From the NCBI RefSeq assembly GCF_002211105.1, contig NZ_JPUA01000034.1, positions 898,213 through 962,212 on the forward strand: a stretch of DNA of 64,000 nt, in the 5' to 3' direction. The notes under the pieces are model-generated. The model searched no databases and was not told where the DNA came from. It saw only the letters and a list, made by a program, of their open reading frames with translations. The translations under genes were made by a program, and so were the position numbers. The number at the start of each line of letters is the position of its first letter. The first letter of the stretch is position 1. The stretch comes from Halomonas campaniensis (GTDB taxonomy: Bacteria > Pseudomonadota > Gammaproteobacteria > Pseudomonadales > Halomonadaceae). Below, one piece after another: positions 1 through 7,909 of the stretch.

Positions 1-6
1 GTCCCG

Positions 7-1005
7 CTAGTTGACATCTGTTAAGCCTTGATAAAACTGTTCACACTTCAGCATCGGTTGGCTACCTAGCCAGCCGATGATCTGACGTGTGTAATCCAGC
101 CGTGCCTCGTCTACTAAATGGAAATTAGTGTCAAAGAAATCGTTGGCATCGCGCATAGCAGCTCTGGGCTTGCCTACCCAAAAAAGACCTTCTGCTGTGG
201 CTATTTGGGGTAATGTTTCATAAAAATGTGCTTCGGTAAAAGAGTCCACATAGCTTCGCTGGAACAACATAGGGGGCGGCAAAAACACCGGGCAGGCGCC
301 TTTTGCAAGCAATTCATTGCGAAAGCGACGTAGCCGTTCCCAATCAAAGCTACCGTCTCGCAATGCCTTGCCATAGGTTTCAGCAGGTAAAGAGTTCAAA
401 AAATTCCAGTGACGCTCTTCACGCCGTGCACGCTCGGTGCCTATTTGATCGCCATGCTCATTCTGATGCTGGACACCATAATCACCGTTTACGGTGAAGC
501 CCTCTGGGAGCCCGCGGTAACCTTCTAGAATTCGTGTAAAGGGTGTTTTAACGACCACCTCAAGCGTTCGCTTGAGAGGTAATTGCAGCAGGGTGCTAGG
601 GTAGCTGTTTGCCCAATGTATCAGCGCGCTTGAAACCGCCTCTTCCCGGTTATACAGCGGATATTCAAGGGGTAGAAGTACCAAATCTCCTGGGCGGATA
701 CTGTTTTCAGCGCTGCTTAAAATTACAGGCAGAGAGATGCCAGCATTGACACCAAAATTAACGGCGGGGCGATCATAAGTTTCTTCCAAGTAAGTACTGT
801 TAATCCCAAACATCGCGCCAGAACCAGCCAGCACCACTATTTTGGGGGACGCTAACGCATCAGCGATTTCCTGTTTATAGTTGATCGATTCAATAATCCA
901 CTCATTGTTAGGGTGAGGCCGTCCCAACTGCCCAGCCCAAAAAATTACCCACAACGTGAGAATGGCTAAACCGCCAGCGGCCATCCCTGTTAAAAACCGT
1001 ACCAT
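7..1005 (-). CDS. SGNH-like membrane-anchored protein, MBOAT partner
   Basis: This 332-residue protein has an N-terminal membrane anchor (residues about 4-26) followed by a periplasmic domain. Near residue 60 there is a G-S-G-A-M-F-G stretch, placed like the first block of SGNH/AlgX-type esterases. Near the C-terminus a D-T-N-F-H motif matches the DxxH catalytic block. It lies 27 bases downstream of an MBOAT acyltransferase on the same strand. AlgI/AlgJ-type pairs work this way: the MBOAT passes acetyl groups across the membrane and the SGNH partner transfers them to a polysaccharide. The ATG start is preceded by AAGGAA at suitable spacing. The role in O-acetylating the neighbouring glycan is inferred; the substrate is unknown, and the nucleophile assignment needs an alignment. 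Confidence 0.6.
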   Translation of the reverse strand: MVRFLTGMAAGGLAILTLWVIFWAGQLGRPHPNNEWIIESINYKQEIADALASPKIVVLAGSGAMFGINSTYLEETYDRPAVNFGVNAGISLPVILSSAENSIRPGDLVLLPLEYPLYNREEAVSSALIHWANSYPSTLLQLPLKRTLEVVVKTPFTRILEGYRGLPEGFTVNGDYGVQHQNEHGDQIGTERARREERHWNFLNSLPAETYGKALRDGSFDWERLRRFRNELLAKGACPVFLPPPMLFQRSYVDSFTEAHFYETLPQIATAEGLFWVGKPRAAMRDANDFFDTNFHLVDEARLDYTRQIIGWLGSQPMLKCEQFYQGLTDVN

Positions 1006-1032
1006 TTAAAATTCCTTTAGGAGGGCGTAGGA

Positions 1033-2436
1033 CTAAAAGTTAAAATAAAGAAAAGCCTGGCTGGGCAGATCCTGCATTGCTTTCATCACTACTAATAATA
1101 CCCCGCCAGCGACGACGCCTTGCCAAAAATAGTGGCGAGGTTGGTTCAGCTGCTTCACCCACGCCATACTATTTGGCATTACCAACACAATTAGCGTTGC
1201 CACTATGATAAGCAGTCCAGGTGAGCGTAGAGACATGGCCCCTTGGCCTAGGGTGCTTACAAGCTCACCAAGCGCCCCCCACTCCCATACTGTCAGGCCT
1301 GAATAGAGAGACCAAGTGTGTTCAAGACTGGTTGCTCGGAAAGGCACCCAGGCGAGCATTACAGTACAAAAGGTCAAAAGCCAGCCAGCGGTTTTGGGCA
1401 TGCGAAATAGGCTAAATTGCCGCCATAAAACCATTACGGCTAATAAAGCCCCATGCATACCCCCCCATAACAAAAACTGCCAGCCTGCACCATGCCAAAG
1501 CCCTCCTAACAGCATCGTTATGAATAACGCAAATAAGTGGCGTGGTAAGCCGTGTTTGCTACCTCCGAGGGGAACATACAAGTAATCGCGAAGAAAACGT
1601 GAAAGCGTTATATGCCAGCGTCGCCAAAATGTTTGAATGTCGCTCGCTTGGTAGGGGGAAGCAAAATTTTCGGGCAGCTTTATGCCAAACAGTAACGCTA
1701 GGCCAATGGCCATATCCGCATAGCCTGAAAAATCAAAATAGAGCTGTAAACCATATGACCAGCCCGCCAAAAGCGTATCACCTGCGACGATTGAGCTCGC
1801 GGGGGTGTTATAAAGGTGCTCCACATAAGGTGCCAAATTGTCGGCAATTATTAACTTTTTAGCCAGCCCAAGGATGAGTAACAGCAGGCCACACCGAACA
1901 GCTGAAGAGCTTGGCGCCTGTAAACGCGCAAGCTGAGGAGCTAAATCTCGGTAATGAACAATAGGGCCGGCAATCAGCTGTGGGAAAAAGCTAACAAACA
2001 CGCCGTAAATTGAGAGCGGCCCTCTTTGAATAACCCCTTGGCGAATATCGACTAAGAAAGCAATTTGCTGAAAGGTAAAGAAAGAAATTCCCAGCGGCAG
2101 CACCAAAGGGCTAAACGCTTGCGGTGGGAGGGCAGCGAATGAAAGGAAAAAAACGGAATACTTAAACCAGCCCAGCAGCGCTAGGTTGAAACCAACGCCC
2201 AGCCATAGCCAAGTCCGGCTTGGCCTGGATACATAGCCAGCCAGCCAATAGTTAACGACAATACTGCCCACTAAAAGCGGGAGTAGCGTAATGTCCCATA
2301 CGCCATAAAAGGCAAAGGACGCCAGCCCCAACCAGCCAAGTAATAAGCGCTGATTAGCATATAATGACAATAGCCAAAAAATTAGCCAAGTAGTGGGTAA
2401 AAAAATAAAGAGAAACTCAGGTGTGCTAAAGATCAT
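1033..2436 (-). CDS. MBOAT family O-acyltransferase (AlgI-like)
   Basis: A polytopic membrane protein of about 467 residues with many hydrophobic segments. It has the MBOAT hallmarks: F-W-R-R-W-H-I-T-L-S followed by F-L-R-D-Y-L-Y-V-P-L-G-G in the middle, and the conserved histidine in L-W-H-G-A-G-W. AlgI-type members move acetyl groups from the cytoplasm to periplasmic acceptors during polysaccharide O-acetylation. An in-frame GTG lies five codons upstream (2451). I prefer the ATG at 2436 because the product then begins M-I-F-S-T-P-E-F-L-F, as AlgI relatives do; neither start has a clear ribosome binding site. It precedes the SGNH gene and diverges from the Gtr-like triad, so both promoters lie between 2437 and 2629. 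Confidence 0.85.
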   Translation of the reverse strand: MIFSTPEFLFIFLPTTWLIFWLLSLYANQRLLLGWLGLASFAFYGVWDITLLPLLVGSIVVNYWLAGYVSRPSRTWLWLGVGFNLALLGWFKYSVFFLSFAALPPQAFSPLVLPLGISFFTFQQIAFLVDIRQGVIQRGPLSIYGVFVSFFPQLIAGPIVHYRDLAPQLARLQAPSSSAVRCGLLLLILGLAKKLIIADNLAPYVEHLYNTPASSIVAGDTLLAGWSYGLQLYFDFSGYADMAIGLALLFGIKLPENFASPYQASDIQTFWRRWHITLSRFLRDYLYVPLGGSKHGLPRHLFALFITMLLGGLWHGAGWQFLLWGGMHGALLAVMVLWRQFSLFRMPKTAGWLLTFCTVMLAWVPFRATSLEHTWSLYSGLTVWEWGALGELVSTLGQGAMSLRSPGLLIIVATLIVLVMPNSMAWVKQLNQPRHYFWQGVVAGGVLLVVMKAMQDLPSQAFLYFNF

Positions 2437-2629
2437 GCCGCAGGCGCTCACTCAAGGGCGGGTTGAATGGTTTAGAGTAATAAAATAGAGCCAATAGTAA
2501 ACGGCGCGCAGCATAGCATACCTGATAGTCGCCCTGTGTTAGTGGTAAGGCAATGCCATGTGCGCCGTACGCCGACTATTGGTAATATACCCGCTTCCAG
2601 AAATCTCCCCATGCTCAAAGGTCTTGGAA

Positions 2630-4333
2630 ATGGATATCCGCCCCCGCGTTACAATAGCGCTTGCTGCCAGCATCGCTGGTCTGCTGGCAAGCTACCTCTA
2701 TGCGGGTATTCTCAATCCGTTGCAAGTGGAGTGGCTATTGCAAGAAGGTGATTTGCTTCAGCACTTCCTTGGTTGGCACTACTACCGCCATGAGGAGTGG
2801 AGCTGGCCAATTGGCGCTCTACACACCTTCGGCACAGAAGTACGCAGCAGTATTGTATTTACCGACTCTCTGCCATTGATTGCCATTCCCCTGAAGTTAA
2901 TCCAGGCATGGCTGCCGGATCCATTTCAATATCAGGGATTAGCCTCATGGGGCCACGTGGTGCTCAATGCCACTGCTGCCAGCTGTATTTTCAGCCGTTT
3001 TAGAATGCCTGCGCTCGTGGTGATTGCGTTCAGCCTTATGGTTGCCTTCATGCCCAACGTGCTCTTCCGTGGGCCTGGGGGGGCAGGGCACGAATCGTTA
3101 ATGGGGCATTGGACATTTTTATTCGCCATCTACTTAGTGCTCTTTCGCCAAGACACGGGCTGGGGAACTCGTAGCCAGTGGGGATTATTGTTGACGGTGG
3201 CAGTGATGGTGCATTTTTATCTGTTTCTGCTGGTGGGTATATTCTGGGGGGTATGGTGGCTGCTGGGCAGCATAGAGCGATATCATTTCTATATCCAACA
3301 TAACCTAAAGAAGCGTTGGTGGCTGGGTTGGGGAAGCTATAGCTTGCTGCAGCCGTTATTTATCTTATGGGTAATGTGGGCCGTAGGATATCTGCATAGC
3401 AGTGGTGATTCACCAGGTGCAGGCGGGTTCGGGTTTTATTCGGCAGAGCTTGCGACCTATTTTAATGCCTACAGCTACCTGCCTGGCATTGCTAGTGCAT
3501 CTGCGCTGCTTCCTTCCTGGGTGCCTAGTATTGTCGGTCAGTATGAAGGCATGGCCTATACTGGAATGGGCGTATTAGCACTGTGGATAGGGGCGCTGCT
3601 ACTTTATATCAAGCAGCCTCTGCGCATATCCGCTGAGTATAAGTGGCAGCTTTATGGCTTGGCAGTACTGGCAGTGGGCCTATTCGTTTTTGCATTAAGT
3701 AATAAAATAGTTATTGGTTCATACGCAGTCAGTTTACCTTTGCCCTGGCCTGAACCGCTGCGCGCTATTTTACGCGCTAGTGGAAGAATGGTCTGGGTGC
3801 TCATGTACTTGGCTATTTTTGCGGCTGCGCTTGTATTTGCACGGCGCCTAGCACCCCGCCCCTTCATAATAGTCGCTTATGCTATCCTGGCTCTACAGTT
3901 CTTCGATTTGTATCACTGGCACCGCTACTTTCATGAGCGCAGCCAAGAAGCCAACGCTTACCGCATGGTAGAAGACCCACGCTTTGTTGGCTGGCAAACC
4001 CCCGCGCTGCAGCAAGCGTTAAGCCGGCGCCAGGCACTGCACATCTCCCACGCTGATGATATTGTCGGTATGCTGCCACTCGCTTGGTTAGCAGGCCAGC
4101 ACCATATGACAATCAACGTCGCCTATGTGGCACGCATTACGCTGCCCATTATTCGTCAGGCATCAGCCTCCTCTTTGCAAGCGCTGTCGGTGGGACAGCT
4201 TAACCCTGACGTGATGTATGCCATCACCAGCCCTGAGACAGCGCAAAATACCTGTGCCTTCGCTAATGTACAGTGTGTCGCTACACCCATGGCGACTTTC
4301 GCTTGGCAACCAACACCTGAGGAAACGAAATGA
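2630..4333 (+). CDS. DUF6311-like polytopic membrane protein, putative glycosyltransferase
   Basis: About 567 residues with roughly ten or more hydrophobic helices. After the first helix comes a luminal-type loop with G-D-L-L-Q-H-F-L-G-W-H-Y-Y-R, an acidic and aromatic pattern typical of DUF6311/GT-C-like proteins; a G-P-G-G-A-G-H-E-S loop lies further on. I place the start at the ATG at 2630, preceded by AAAGG, rather than the upstream in-frame ATG at 2558, because the extra 24 residues look untranslated. Its stop overlaps the next gene by four bases (ATGA), and GtrB- and GtrA-like genes follow. That context suggests an acceptor-specific transferase using a polyprenyl-linked sugar, in the position of GtrC/GtrII of serotype-converting modules. 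The family call is from recall; the function is inferred. Confidence 0.6.
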   Translation: MDIRPRVTIALAASIAGLLASYLYAGILNPLQVEWLLQEGDLLQHFLGWHYYRHEEWSWPIGALHTFGTEVRSSIVFTDSLPLIAIPLKLIQAWLPDPFQYQGLASWGHVVLNATAASCIFSRFRMPALVVIAFSLMVAFMPNVLFRGPGGAGHESLMGHWTFLFAIYLVLFRQDTGWGTRSQWGLLLTVAVMVHFYLFLLVGIFWGVWWLLGSIERYHFYIQHNLKKRWWLGWGSYSLLQPLFILWVMWAVGYLHSSGDSPGAGGFGFYSAELATYFNAYSYLPGIASASALLPSWVPSIVGQYEGMAYTGMGVLALWIGALLLYIKQPLRISAEYKWQLYGLAVLAVGLFVFALSNKIVIGSYAVSLPLPWPEPLRAILRASGRMVWVLMYLAIFAAALVFARRLAPRPFIIVAYAILALQFFDLYHWHRYFHERSQEANAYRMVEDPRFVGWQTPALQQALSRRQALHISHADDIVGMLPLAWLAGQHHMTINVAYVARITLPIIRQASASSLQALSVGQLNPDVMYAITSPETAQNTCAFANVQCVATPMATFAWQPTPEETK

Positions 4334-5304
4334 GCAACGCCAGTTGGCGCCTAAGTATTATTGTGCCCGTGTTAAACGAACGTGACTCATTGCAGTCGTT
4401 TATTGCTCAGGTACTACCGGTGCTGGAGTCCTGTACCCCAGCATTCGAGGTTCTATTTATCGACGACGGTTCTACCGATGAAACCCTTGCTCAATTAAAA
4501 GTGCTTAATCAGCAGGATGCACGCATACGCTTTGTTTCTTTCAGTCGTAATTTTGGCAAAGAAGCCGCTTTGACCGCAGGGCTGGCCCACGCGCAAGGCG
4601 ATGCTGTTATTCCTATGGATGTTGACCTTCAGGATCCGCCTGAACTGATCCCCGAGTTTGTGCGCCTTTGGCGTGAAGAAAACTACGATATGGTATACGG
4701 CGTGCGTGCCTCACGCCCCGAAGACTCTGCTGTTAAGCGCACTACTGCCAAAGGCTTTTACCGCCTATTTAACCGCATTACTCACTCCCCTATTCCAGGC
4801 AATGCAGGTGATTACCGGCTGATGTCTCGTCGAGTAGTTAATGTGTTGTTACAGCTACCCGAACGCAATCGCTTTATGAAAGGGCTTTACGCCTGGACCG
4901 GGTTCAAATCAAAAGGTGTGCCGTACCAGCGTCCCTCACGTCATTCAGGCGAAAGCAAGTTCGGTTTTTGGAAACTGTGGAACTTTGCCCTGGATGGTTT
5001 GGTGGGATTTAGCTCGATTCCACTGCGCGTATGGAGCTATGTAGGGGCAGGTGTTGCTCTAATTGCCTTTGTCTATATGCTGATTTTGATAGCCAGCGTA
5101 CTACTTGGTGGGCGTGATGTGCCAGGTTATGCATCGTTGATGAGCGTAGTGCTTTTCTTCGGTGGTATGCAGTTACTCTCGATTGGCATACTGGGTGAAT
5201 ACATCGCACGGTTGTTTATTGAAGTAAAAGGCCGCCCGCTTTACGTAGTGCAGGAGGCCTCCAGATCCGCAGCGAACGAACAACCCTCGGCCATTGGCGG
5301 ATGA
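4330..5304 (+). CDS. GT2 family glycosyltransferase, GtrB/DPM1-like
   Basis: 324 residues. The N-terminal GT-A domain (about 8-230) starts with S-I-I-V-P-V-L-N-E-R and has F-I-D-D-G-S-T-D-E-T and the metal-binding M-D-V-D-L-Q-D-P-P block. Two membrane helices lie at about 232-265 and 270-305. This is the layout of GtrB and ArnC/DPM1-type enzymes, which load a sugar from a nucleotide donor onto undecaprenyl phosphate on the cytoplasmic face. It is translationally coupled on both sides: four-base overlaps with the upstream membrane protein and with the downstream GtrA gene. The sugar is probably glucose by analogy with GtrB, but the sequence does not prove that. Confidence 0.85.
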   Translation: MSNASWRLSIIVPVLNERDSLQSFIAQVLPVLESCTPAFEVLFIDDGSTDETLAQLKVLNQQDARIRFVSFSRNFGKEAALTAGLAHAQGDAVIPMDVDLQDPPELIPEFVRLWREENYDMVYGVRASRPEDSAVKRTTAKGFYRLFNRITHSPIPGNAGDYRLMSRRVVNVLLQLPERNRFMKGLYAWTGFKSKGVPYQRPSRHSGESKFGFWKLWNFALDGLVGFSSIPLRVWSYVGAGVALIAFVYMLILIASVLLGGRDVPGYASLMSVVLFFGGMQLLSIGILGEYIARLFIEVKGRPLYVVQEASRSAANEQPSAIGG

Positions 5305-5687
5305 GTAAAACTCGCGCGGAAGCTCTACAAGCCCTGCGTTTTATCGCCGTTGGAGGTGTCGCTACAGCTACCCACATGGCAGTGGCCACGCTGCTGTATG
5401 CTTTAATGCATGGCCGAGCCATAGCTCTTGCCAATTTTATCGCTTGGCTAGTCGCATTTAGCGTCTCGTTTTGGGGCCACCAGCGGGTTACCTTTAAACG
5501 ACAAACCACCTTACACCGTTTTCTGCTGATGTCGTTAACAGGACTAGGGATAAACTACGCTGCATTAGGGCTATTGTTGCTCACGCCGTTGTCCCCTTTG
5601 CTAGCCATGTTAATCGCCATTGCTATTGCCGCAGTGAGTACCTACATACTGGCAAAGCATCACACTTTCGCTCTACCCAAACAGTAA
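5301..5687 (+). CDS. GtrA family membrane protein (putative lipid-linked sugar flippase)
   Basis: 128 residues with four predicted membrane helices and the GtrA signature: an N-terminal R-F-I-A-V-G-G-V-A-T helix, then F-W-G-H-Q-R-V-T-F at the end of the second helix, and a closing K-H-H-T-F. GtrA proteins are thought to flip polyprenyl-phosphate sugars made by GtrB. The start overlaps the GtrB-like stop by four bases. It ends the tight three-gene unit; a 153-base gap then separates it from the ABC exporter genes. Confidence 0.85.
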   Translation: MSKTRAEALQALRFIAVGGVATATHMAVATLLYALMHGRAIALANFIAWLVAFSVSFWGHQRVTFKRQTTLHRFLLMSLTGLGINYAALGLLLLTPLSPLLAMLIAIAIAAVSTYILAKHHTFALPKQ

Positions 5688-5840
5688 GTGGAGCTGAAGT
5701 AAGTGCCATAGGGAGGAACTTACGAGGCAGGGCGCTGCCAGTAACGGTGGTGTCCAATAAGCGCTTGGCTTACCATGGCGCCCTTTGAGACTAATTTACT
5801 TAAGTCAATAACGGCTCATTACGCGTAAAAAGGTAACGGA

Positions 5841-6635
5841 ATGCTGGAATCCCTAAAAGGGGCATGGCGCTATCGCCAGTTTATTGCCACATCGATTCGC
5901 CACGAGCTGGTGACACGTTTTGCGCGTAGCCGAATCGGCGGTGCCTGGATGATAATTCACCCGCTTTCAATGGTGCTTATTTACGCGCTAATTCTTTCCG
6001 CTGTACTGTCTGCCAAATTGCCCGGTATCGAGAGTCAATACGCCTACGCCATTTACCTAACGGCGGGGATGCTTGGCTGGAGCCTATTTAGCGAAATACT
6101 CAATCGCTGCTTAGGCGTGTTTATTGAAAATGCCAACCTGATGAAAAAGCTCGTGTTTCCTAAAATCGCGCTACCGGTAATCATTACGGGCTCATGCTTG
6201 ATCAATAATCTTGCCTTGTTTGCGGTGATTTTGGTCGTGTTTGCCGTGCTTGGGCACTTTACCCCCAGTACTTTGCTATGGGTGCCTGTACTTACCGGCA
6301 TAACCGTGCTGTTGGCGCTAGGGTTGGGATTAATGCTGGGCATTTTGAACGTCTTTATTCGCGATATTGGTCAACTGATGCCGATTGTGCTTCAGTTTTT
6401 ATTTTGGTTTACCCCGGTGGTATATCCTGCAGAAATTGTCCCTCCTTCTCTGCAGGCAATCTTGTCCTTCAATCCTCTTTTTCACTTGGTAGGTGCTTAC
6501 CATAATGTACTGGCCTACGGCCAAGCACCTTCGATCCCCGCCCTGGCGGGCTTAACGCTCTTGGGTGCTGGGTTAGTGTTTCTCAGCGCGTTGCTTTTCC
6601 GCAAAGCCAGCCCGGAAATGGTGGATGCTCTATGA
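5841..6635 (+). CDS. wzm: Polysaccharide ABC exporter permease (Wzm-like)
   Basis: 264 residues with six predicted membrane helices, belonging to the ABC-2 permease family of polysaccharide exporters (Wzm, KpsM, TagG). It carries the typical N-terminal amphipathic R-H-E-L-V-T-R-F-A-R-S segment, followed by G-G-A-W-M-I-I-H-P-L, and the conserved Q-F-L-F-W-F-T-P-V-V-Y-P helix near residue 190. It overlaps the ATPase gene by four bases. The pair should export a completed lipid-linked glycan across the inner membrane. An AAGG ribosome binding site precedes the ATG. Confidence 0.9.
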   Translation: MLESLKGAWRYRQFIATSIRHELVTRFARSRIGGAWMIIHPLSMVLIYALILSAVLSAKLPGIESQYAYAIYLTAGMLGWSLFSEILNRCLGVFIENANLMKKLVFPKIALPVIITGSCLINNLALFAVILVVFAVLGHFTPSTLLWVPVLTGITVLLALGLGLMLGILNVFIRDIGQLMPIVLQFLFWFTPVVYPAEIVPPSLQAILSFNPLFHLVGAYHNVLAYGQAPSIPALAGLTLLGAGLVFLSALLFRKASPEMVDAL

Positions 6636-7909
6636 ACCGCACCACCAACGTAACCCCGAAGCCGTTATTGGAAGTGCGTGAACTAGGCAAAGCGTATCGC
6701 CGTTACCGCAATGAGCTTATGCGTGTAGTTAGCTGGTTCAGCACGGTTCAACCCCAAGAAGAGACTTGGATACTGCGCGATATCAATTTTGATGTCGCCC
6801 AGGGTGAGGCTGTAGGCATCGTGGGGCAAAACGGCGCAGGTAAAAGCACGTTGCTTAAGATGATAACGGGTACGCTGCGTCCCTCTGAGGGATATATACG
6901 TACTCATGGTCGCGTAGCCGCTATTTTAGAGCTGGGAATGGGCTTTAATGGTGAGCTAACCGGTAGGCAAAATGTACTGCACTCGGCGGGGTTGATGGGG
7001 TTCACTCACGCACAAGTTGATGCCGCCATGGACGATATAGAAGCCTTTGCAGAAATAGGGGAGTACTTCGACCAGCCAATGCGGGTCTATTCGAGTGGTA
7101 TGCAAATGCGTGTTGCTTTCTCAGTCGCCACTGCCTTCCGCCCTGAAATTTTGATTGTTGATGAAGCGCTTTCAGTGGGTGATGCGTATTTCCAACACAA
7201 AAGTTTTGACCGCATTCGCGAGTTCCAGCGTCAAGGCACTTCGCTGTTGATAGTTTCCCATGACAAGGCGGCCATACAGAGCCTCTGTGACCGGGCTATC
7301 TTGTTAGAGCAGGGCAGGGTACTACAGGATGGTATGCCCCAAGATATCATGGATTACTATAATGCCATTATTGCTAAAAAAGAGAACGATAAAGTAGAAA
7401 TCACCCCTCTAGACAGTGGGCAAATTCAAACCCGTTCAGGGTCAGGTGAGGCTAGTATAAGGCAGGTAAGCCTACATGCTGCTAGTGGCAATCCACTGGA
7501 TGTTGTCGATGTCGGGCAGGAAGTCGAACTGCGGATCACCGTGGCCATTAGCGCTGACCTGCCAGAGCTAGTGATAGGCTATAAGCTTAAAGATCGTGTA
7601 GGCCAAGATGTGTTTGGCACTAATACTTGGCACACTCATCAAGTCGAACGGGAGCTAAGCGCTGGCGAAACGCTCACCTATCGCATGCGCTTCAATGCGA
7701 ATCTTGGCCCTGGTAGTTATTCTGTGTCGCTTTCCCTACACAGCAGCGATACTCACTTGACTCACAACTATCAATGGGTCGATCACGCGCTGGTGTTCCA
7801 AATGGTCAATATGGAAAAAGACTTCTTTTTGGGCAGCAGTTGGATCATGCCCACTATCGAGTGCGAGCGGCAAACCGCGAAAAGTTCAGAATCTAACGAG
7901 TCAGTTTAA
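6632..7909 (+). CDS. wzt: Polysaccharide ABC exporter ATPase with C-terminal glycan-binding domain (Wzt-like)
   Basis: 425 residues. The ATPase domain (about 1-250) has Walker A G-Q-N-G-A-G-K-S-T-L, the exporter-type signature Y-S-S-G-M-Q-M-R and Walker B I-L-I-V-D-E-A-L-S-V-G-D. Residues about 265-425 form an extra domain, present in Wzt proteins of O9a-type systems and absent from KpsT. In those systems this domain recognises the chemically capped non-reducing end of the glycan before export. That fits the next gene, which starts one base before this one ends and has a methyltransferase domain. The pair therefore predicts a chain whose length is set by terminal methylation. Confidence 0.9.
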   Translation: MNRTTNVTPKPLLEVRELGKAYRRYRNELMRVVSWFSTVQPQEETWILRDINFDVAQGEAVGIVGQNGAGKSTLLKMITGTLRPSEGYIRTHGRVAAILELGMGFNGELTGRQNVLHSAGLMGFTHAQVDAAMDDIEAFAEIGEYFDQPMRVYSSGMQMRVAFSVATAFRPEILIVDEALSVGDAYFQHKSFDRIREFQRQGTSLLIVSHDKAAIQSLCDRAILLEQGRVLQDGMPQDIMDYYNAIIAKKENDKVEITPLDSGQIQTRSGSGEASIRQVSLHAASGNPLDVVDVGQEVELRITVAISADLPELVIGYKLKDRVGQDVFGTNTWHTHQVERELSAGETLTYRMRFNANLGPGSYSVSLSLHSSDTHLTHNYQWVDHALVFQMVNMEKDFFLGSSWIMPTIECERQTAKSSESNESV

